From Muribaculaceae bacterium (GTDB lineage: Bacteria; Pseudomonadota; Alphaproteobacteria; Rs-D84), in assembly GCA_023665245.1 (NCBI GenBank), contig JAMPEH010000032.1, positions 1 to 20,136 of the forward strand: a stretch of DNA of 20,136 nt. The letters are read 5' to 3'. The notes beneath the pieces were generated by a model. That model worked only from the letters and a program-made list of their open reading frames with translations. It searched no databases and had not been told where the DNA came from. Every line of letters starts with the position of its first letter. Within the stretch, counting starts at the first letter, position 1. Below are positions 10,701 to 19,700 of the stretch, piece after piece. A program made the position numbers and the translations under genes.

Positions 10701-13700
10701 ATACTGACCGGCGGCCACGGCGATGGCCTTCAGCTCCCGAGCGGGAGTGATGACCTCAGTAGACTCATCCACATCCTCAGTCTCAGGATCGTCTTCGGCC
10801 ATGACGGCGGGGACGATCAGCTTCACTTCCCCGGCCACATTGGCGGGAGCGCCGGTGAGCACATCCCGGCCCAAGACGCCGTTGTCCATGGTGCCCCATG
10901 TGTAGATCTTGCCGTCGGCAGTCAGGGCGATGTTGAAATCGTCGCCCGCGGCCACCATAGGCACGATGGTGTTGCTTTCCTCTCCAGATCCGCTGGAACG
11001 GTTGACCACCAGCGTGATCACGCCCAGCTCCAGATACTGGCCGTTGGCGTCCATATGCTCCAGATCCCGGACCAAGACCTTGACGATACCGGTGGCAGTG
11101 GGATCGGCGGTGATGATGCCAGTGGCTTCGTCAATGGAGACGATATTGTCGGCCCCCGACTGGATCTCCACACGGTAGCGGCCGGAGTTGGCGTCCTCCA
11201 GCTTACGGCTCTGGTAACGGGTCAGGTTGAAGTAGTACGGGTCATTGGTGACCACCTGGGTCAGCCGGATGGCCTGGTTGTTGTAGATGAGGATGACGGG
11301 GTCCTCGCCCTGACTGGAGACACTCTTCTCCACGGGGTTGTCGGGATCGGTCACGTCCTCATAGAGGGTGGGCAGCAATCCATAGCGGTCGCCGGTAATG
11401 CGGTGGAGGGTGTCCTTATCCCGGTCACTCAGGCTGCTGTCGCCATTGTTGTCCACAAAGCCATCCTTGTCGCCCAGGGCGGCAAAGGCGTCGGAACCGT
11501 AGGCATACATGGCACCATTTTCGGTCATCAGCACAATGTGGCTATCGGCCACGCCGACGGCGGTGACGTCGCTGAGGAGATAGTCGGCGGTGTCGTCCAG
11601 AGTGGTGGTGACGTATGCCTCGCCTGCCTGGACCAAGTTCTCCTGACCAGGCAAGGTGGCGCCCACGTACTTCCAATGATAGACCTGGCCCTGGTTGGCC
11701 TCGTCGGTGGCGTTGATACCGCCATCCATCCGAGACAGCCCGGAGGTCAGCAGAGCGGCGGAGTTGTGGATCGCGTCCATCTGGTAAACCAGATCCTCAC
11801 CCAGGAACTCCCCATTTTCACTGCGGTAGAGATCCAGCCGGGTGGCGAACAGATTGTTCTGGCCGCCCACCTGCCCCCAGTACCATACGTGACCGGTGTC
11901 ATCCAGGGCCAGGGAGAAATAATTGCCAGCCTGGATGGCCACGATGCCCGTCAAAGCAGTACCGTCGGCCTTAAGGACCTGAACGGCGTCGTTATAGCGG
12001 TACTCGGCGGCATGGGCTGCGGTCTGGCCCTTGTCGGCAGCACCGCTGTTCCCCAGCTGACCGTAGGCGTTGTTGCCAAAAGCCCACACGGTGCCGTCAC
12101 CCTTAAGCATGAGGGTGTGATCCCGGCCACCCGCCAGATCGGTGACATTAGCGGTCTTCATGCGGAAGGCGGTGGAGAAATTGGTGTAGGGGATCTTGTC
12201 CCGGCCGATCTCGCCGGCGTTGTCATAGCCCCAGATGTAGACGGTGCCGTCCTGCATCAGAGCCGCGGCGTGCTGGGTGCCCGCGGCCACCTTGATGGCC
12301 CGGTTGGCATAGGTGTGGGTATAGTAGTGGTCGGTGGTGATAAATCCATCGGTCACGTTGTGTCCGGTGTAGCCGAACAGGGCCTTGTCGGTAGCGCTGG
12401 CGGTAACTACCTGGGAATTGTCATAGGAGCCGAAGAACTGCCCGGCGCTGTTCATTCCATAGTCGCCGTAAGGCGTACCTCCAAAGGTCCCTGCGGGACC
12501 GCCCTGAGCGTAGGTAGCGTAAGCGCCGTCGAATTTCTCCTCCACGCCCAGGCGGACGTCGGGGTTGCCATTCAAGGTGTTGGGATAGCTGTACTGGACA
12601 GCGTCCAGCCGAACGGCCATCAAGCTGTTGGCGGCGATGCTGCGAGTGACGGTATCGCCATAGCCCAACTGACCGTGGTCGCCCAGACCCCAGGCATAGA
12701 CCTGACCGCTGCCCTTGAGGAACAGCACGAAGTGGTCGCCGCCGGCGATCTGGGTCACACCGGTGAGGTAGCCGCTCTCGTCCTCGGGATCCCGGACTTG
12801 GGCGGGCACAAAGACGGGGCTGTCGGCGGCCACGTTGCCGGAGCTCAGGTTGTTGTAGCTCTGGTTGCGGCCCCAGGCCCAGACGGTGCCGTCGGCCTTC
12901 AAGGCAAAGGAATACTCCTCGCCCAGCAGGATAGCCGGGGTGGCGCTCTGGTGGACCAGCTGACCATCGCCCACGTGACCCTCCACACCGATGGCCACAC
13001 CGTCCACATAGGTAATGGCGTCATCGAAGAAGGCAACACGAATCTGGGCGGTGTAGCCAGTATCGGGATCAGTGACAGTGACGTAGGAGTACATCCCGGT
13101 CTCCACATTGGCCCAGTTGATAACGGCGAGGCCGGGCACGGTGGCGGAGAAGGTCAACACCCGCTCGTTCAAACTCTTGAACACCAGGCGCTTACGGTCC
13201 TCATCAGCGGTGTACATGCCCGGATACCACACAACCTGCGTCAAGATGTTGAAGGTATCGGTGCGCTGGACGGAGATATCCTCGGGATCGATCCGGAAGG
13301 TCTGGAGCTGGTGCTTGTTGAGCCGGATCTCCCACGGCATATGGGTGGAGTAGTCGATGGTGACGATGTCGCCGGCAGCGGTGTAATCGGCTGTACCCAC
13401 ATCCACCTGCTGCAAGGCCAGACGCTGCGTGCGAATTTGCGCGTAGTATACTTGCCTGGGTTCGGCGATGGTGGTGGCATAGGCGGTGTCCGCCATGCCC
13501 ATACCCAGCTGGCCCAGCTTATTGCTGCCCCAACTCCACAGCGTACCGTCGCTCTTAAGGACTACCACGGCACCGTTGCTCATAGCAAGGCCATAGGTCT
13601 GACGGTACTTATCCATGGCGAAGTCATTGTGGTCCAAGCCGGTCTCATCATACTTACTGACGCTGACAGGGATGGAGTTCACAGCGTTGTGATCCAGCGT

Positions 13701-16700
13701 GACGATTTCCGTCAGATTGGAACCCCACTGGTGGACGTCCCCAGCCTTGGTAAGGATAGCACTACCCGTACCGCCCACGGCCAGAGCCACGATGCGGTCG
13801 TTCACATCTACCTTGGCCTGCGCGGTCAGGGTTGTCTGGGTCGTGGTGCCCTCGCTGTCGGTGACGGTCCCCAGGTAAGTATAGCCGGTGGTCAGACCGT
13901 TGACCACCACAGGCCGGCCGGCAACCATGTTGCCCCGGTCGGGACTCAGCTGGCGGGCGGCGTTGGGCCCGATGGCGTAGACCGTACCGCTTCTGTCGCT
14001 GCGGAGGAAAGTGGTGCCAGCGGTATCATCGCTGACGGCGTAGACCCGGTTCGGGTCGTCCCCGGTAACAGAGCTTTCAATGGTGGTATAGGTGCCGTAA
14101 ATGTCAGCGGCGGCCTTGACGGTGCGCTCCTCGTTGCCGCTCATCCCCAGCAGAAGGATGTGGTCAGCGGTGGAGGTAAAGTTGGCTGCCACCAACAGGG
14201 CGTCCCGAAGGTAGTTGCCCTGGTGGTTGATCTCGCTGCCCTCCCGGACAGGCATGGGCACCCGCTGGCGATCCTCGCTGAAGGGCGCGATCCGACTGCC
14301 GTTACTGGTCAGGGTAACGCTGGGTACGATGGAATGGGTATTACCCACGTTGACATCGCCGATATCATTGCTGCCGTTCATCACACCGAAACTGTAGACA
14401 TAGCCGCCCACGGTGCGGACCAAACTGTAATTCCGCCCGGCGTAGACGCTCTCCACGTTGACCAGATAGCCCTCGTCATAGACGTGGCCCCAGTTATGCT
14501 CGGCGGTGTTGACCAGGCCGCCCCGCTCCAGGCGGACGGGCATCAGTACATCGCCATCGCTGTTGGCCCGGCGGTTGACCTGGCGGTTGGCGTTACTGCC
14601 CCAGCCGAAGGCGTAGCCCCGATCGGTGACGGCAAGTGTATGGTCGTAGCCACCGGAGATCTGGACGATGGTGCCGTAAGCGTTCACGTTACTCAGGCTG
14701 GTCTGGGCGGGATAGACCTGGATGTTTCCGTTGGTGCCAATACCAAGTTGTCCATGGTCGTTGTTGCCCCAAGCCCAAACAGTACCGTCAGCGGCAATGG
14801 CCAGAGCGTGGTTGGCGCCGGCGGCGATATCCACAATACCCTTGAGGTAGTCGTTGCCGTTCTCACCCCGGACCTGGATGGGTGAATACTCATAGCGGAC
14901 AGCGCCGGAGGTGCCATCGCCCAGCTGGCCATAGGTGTTGTCACCCCAAGTCCAGACAGATCCGTCCGCCATCAGGGCCATGGCGAAGTTTTCGCCGTAG
15001 ACCACCTTGGGTGCGGTGAGCTTCACGTTGGGCGACTCGGTGCGGTCCTCCTTGGGCCGGACGGTAACGGAGAACATGCGGGTGACCTGGGTGGTGTTTT
15101 CCCGGATCATCACGGCCACGGTACCAAAGGCGTTCGGCATGGTCCGCAGTTCGAAGTAGCCGCTGGCCGGGTTCACATAGACGGTCAGGATAGACTCGTC
15201 AGAGGAGACCACGGTGAACTGGTCGGTGGTAATGGGGCTCTTGATGCCGGTGTGGACACCACGGTCAATGCCGGCAAAGCCGATGCTATCGGTGGTGGAG
15301 AAGGAGGACAGGAAGTCCTCAGCCACCGCCTGGCCGAAGTGGTCCTCGCCCACACCGGCGGTGCGGTAGAGGTTGGTGCCCACCACGGTGTAGCGCAACA
15401 GGTTCTCACCGCTCTCAGTCTCATCATGATAGGTCTGGACCCAATCCTCGTCAGCGCCCTCGGGCTTGGGGTCAGCCACTTGAACGGTCTTGGTGTAGTT
15501 GATGCCGATTCGCAGAGCGTCGCCCTCGGTGAGCTGGAAGCGGGCGGTGTTGAATTCACCGGTGGTGGCAACGGAGTTATAACGGGTGTGTTCGGTCAGG
15601 GCGCCGTCGAAGTCCTGATAGACCACGTCGCCATAATGCATAAAGTCTGTGATGTAACCAATCTGATCGATGCGGATAGTATCCTCGTCCCGGGCACCCA
15701 CCAGCACGGGGGTGTTGGGCGAGCTGACGCTCTTACTGTCGCCCAGGGCGTTGGAGGAACTCATGTAGCCGAACTGCGGGCCGTAAGCGCCGTTGGAGCG
15801 GCCGCTGAGGTGGGTGCCATCTCCGATGGTACCCATGGCATAGACGGTGCCACCGTTCTGGGCCTGCTGGGTCCGGACGGTAACGGTTGCCAGGATCTTG
15901 TCGCCCTCCACCCGGACGGAATGGGTGTCGGCGGCCACGGCGTAGACGCTCAGGTCGGTACCGGGGGTATAGGTCCCCACCTGGACCTCTGCTGTCTCGG
16001 TCAGGCGGACATCGTTCTTATAGATGGTGGTCTGGCTGTGACTCAGAGCCACGCTCTGAGCGCCCAAGAATGCCTGCTCGTCGGTGTTGTTGACCGACAG
16101 GAGCCCGGCTGTGCCGCTGTCCCGGCTCTCCCCGGCCACAGCACGCTCCAGATAGGTGACCTTGGTCTTCCCGGCCAATTCGTTGCCTGCGGCGTCGGTC
16201 TTGGCAAGGCCCAACTGACCCTTGGCGTTGTCGCCCCAGGTGTACAGATGGCCTTCGGCGTCAATGGCGGCGGAGGCGTTGGCCCCGGCGAAGATTCGAG
16301 TGATAGGCAGAGCATACTTGGTCACAACGGGCTGGCCACTCTCGTCGGTGACGATGTTGCCGTCCGTGTCGGTCTGATAGATAACATGGTCGCCAGTAGC
16401 CAGGACCTTCACCGGCACGTTGGAGCCGGTGGTGGTGCCGTTACCCAGCTGGCCGTAGGTGTTGTCGCCCCAGGCCCAGACCTGGCCGAAGCTGTCCAGC
16501 GCCAGGACATGGCCGTCGCCCACAGCGATATCCACGATATCGGTGAGGTAGTTGACCGAAGCGGCCTGTTCACCGGCCTTGACCTGGACCGGATAGATGC
16601 GGTCCAGATCGCTGCCATCACCCAGGGCGCCTATGCTATCCCAGCTAGACGAGCCGCTGCGAGAAGCGCCGTGGTTATTGGCCGCGTAGTTATAGGCCCA

Positions 16701-19700
16701 GCTGCCGCCAGAGCCGGAAGTATTGATACCCCAGGTAAACACGGTGCCTGCGGAGGTCAGCGCCACAGAGAACTCGTCGCCGGCAGCGATCTTGGTGATG
16801 CGGGCACCGTAGTTGGCTGCGGTCATGGCGGTGGTGGGCGCCTTCAGGGACTTATCGGAAGTGGTCTCGTCGGCGTTCAAGTTATTGTCGGCCAGGTAGT
16901 CGGTGCCGTGGAGGCCCAGAACGGTGACGGGCACCAACTTGGAGATGTAGTTGCTGGCGCTGGAGTAGGTAGTGGCGCCGTAGGAACCGGAAACGCCCTG
17001 ATACCCATACTGCGCGTCGGTGCTGTGGTGGGAGCTTCTCGCGTTATAGCTGCCAGCGCCGTTGATGGTGGTCACATGCCACTCGCCAGGCACCGCGTCG
17101 CCGGCGCGCATCAGAGCGCCGAAGCCACGCATGGCGTCCCGGGTGGAGCCGCCGCCGTTGGTCATGTCCTCCGTGCGCCAACCATCCCGATTGCTGCGGT
17201 CGTACTGCGGGACGGAGAAGTCGGTGTAGAGGTACTCCACAGACTGATAAGCGCCCGAGTTGCCCCAGTAGACCACAGTACCGTCAGAGCGAAGGGCCAT
17301 AGCGAAGTCACGGCCGGCGGTGATCTGCACCGCGTCGCTCATATAGGCGGGACGGCTGCTGATAAAGTGGTTGCCGGCTTCGTTGACCTCAGCGCCATAG
17401 TAACTAATGGTCGTACCCACAGCGGTGACCTTGACGGGAGAATAAGCGTTGGTATCCCGGATGGCCGCCCACCAGTCGGTGTAACAGCCGCAGTGGCTGC
17501 ACCAGTAGCAGTGATGGTGGCAGAACTGATAGAGATATTCGTAAGTGTAGTTCCAGTTGCCGTTGCCCAACTCGGCAGCGTTGTTGTAACCCCAGGAGTA
17601 GACGCTGCCGTCGGCGGCCAGAGCGTAAGAGGTGTATTCACCGGCCGCGATGGCGATAATGCCGGACAGGGAACTGCTGGCGTCGGCGCCGGAACCAGAG
17701 TTGTAGCCGTAGGAGCTGTTGTACTCCTGCCAGCCAAGGACCTTTTGGGGCGTGGTGTAGGTGCGGAAGGTACTGCGGCCCTGGCTATCATAGGCGGTAG
17801 TCCAGTACTTGGTGTAGGCGTAGCGGCCAAAGCGCGGGCAGTACTCCACCGCGTTGCGGTTGTTGCGGTTGACGCTGGTGGCAATACCCAACTGACCGTA
17901 CATGTTAGAGCCCCAGGCCCACACGGTGCCGTCGGCCTTCAGCGCCAGGGTGTGGTTCACTCCCGAGACCACCATGGGCGTAGCCATGCCCGTGGCGGGA
18001 TAGACCTCCAGCTGCATAATGCTGGTGGCCACCACCTGATACTGATAGCCCTCGTCAGCGGAAACGGGCTTGCTGGTTCCGTTTTCGTAGATGGGATCGC
18101 CCCGCTTGTCCCGCAGGGCCTCATAGGCCTTAAAGACCACGCTGGTCTCGCCGTACTCGTTGAGACCGGCGGCACGGATGACCCATTGGCCGTCCACCTT
18201 GTTGGCCACGGCGATGGAGGTATCGGTGACCTCCACGGTGATGTAGTTGGTGAGCATACCGGGCGCGCCGGGCATGCCAGTCTGAGCCATCACCCGCTGG
18301 GTGGTGGCGTTGGTGCCGGAATAGGTGATATAGTGGTCGGCCTTCAAGCGCAGCTGCTGGCTGTCGTCCATGCGGTAGCGCCAGGCATTGTGGTCGGCCA
18401 CATCGGCCTCGCTGACGGTGACGCGCTGCTTGCCGGAGCCCAGATTGAGCCCGGTGGTGGTGGTCACGCCATTGATAAGTTGATCGGTGGCGGAGTCAAC
18501 CCCCTCAGTACTGGCGGTGAGGTCGCCGTCCTCCTGATCGATGCTGGCCGTAACATAGATGCCGCCGTCGTAGCGGTAGCCACTGATGACAGGAGTATTG
18601 TTCTGCAACCGCTGGAGGTTAATGGTACCCAGCTGCAAGTAGCGGTTGTTGCCCCAGCCCCAGATGTAGCCATCATAGCGGATGGTGGAGGCATGGTTGT
18701 AACCCATGGAGATATCCTTGACGTTGGTCAGGTTCCCGGTCTTCTCCGTGACCTTGTAACCCTGAGTATCCACGCTGGTGTCCAAAATATCCTTGGTGGC
18801 GACATGCTCAGCCGTCTCGCCATCTTGAACGAACAGCGGGAAGTTCACGTTGTGGTTGGCGGAGTTGCCGTCGCCCAGCTGGCCCAAGTTGCCATAGCCC
18901 CAAGCGTAAAGCTCCGCGTCCCGGCGGTACTTCAGCTCGGTGGCAGGATCAGTGGGATCTGCGGTGGGATCGATGGGCACAAAATTCTCATGGTCGATAC
19001 GGTTGATGGCCGCAGAGCTGTAGACGCCTGCCTCCACCGTCTTGACGCCGTAGAGATGCTTCTGATCCACATACTTTCCGCTCTGGTCCACTTCGGGGGC
19101 AGCATACTGCGTACGCGGCACGAAGAAGTAGTCAGCGCTCTGGGTATCATAGGTGTAGCCGGTAATGGTGCCATCGGCAGCCACCTCGGCCTTGCCGGAG
19201 GTCAACTGCTTATAGGTATTGTCGCCCCAGCCGAAGACCTTCTGCTGGGCGGCCTCCAGCTGGTCGGCCGTCAGGGTAGTGTCAAAGATAACGGTACTTT
19301 GGATGGCCAGCATGTGATTCTCGCCCACGGCGATGGAACCGATACCGGTCAGATAGTTGCCGTCATTGGCGGAATCGCCCTTGCGGACCTGTGTGGGCGC
19401 GCCGATGGGCTTCTGGTTCTCGTTGATGCCCAGCTGGCCCTTGTCGTTGCGGCCCCAAGTCCACACGGTGCCGTCGCCCTTCAGAGCGGCGGAAGTGTCG
19501 CCACCGGCGTCCACCATGACCACGTTGCCCAAGTGACCCTCGCCACGGTCACCCAGGACCTTGACGGGAACATAGCTGTTGACCCACTTCTCGCTGAGGG
19601 TCTCCCGGCCCAACTGGCCGTATGCGTCGTTACCCCAGGCCCAGACCTCACCGGTGGTGGTTGCCACCACGGTGTGGTAGCGGCCGGCGGCGATGTCCAT

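Noticed and set aside
11418..11453. Complete dockerin domain
   Set aside because: Only one calcium loop is present; the second loop and the intervening helices of a dockerin are missing.
17484..17522. c-type haem attachment site or classical zinc finger
   Set aside because: There is no CxxCH, and the CHHHCYWCSHCGC spacing does not fit a C2H2 or zinc-ribbon finger; it is left as an unassigned Cys/His cluster.
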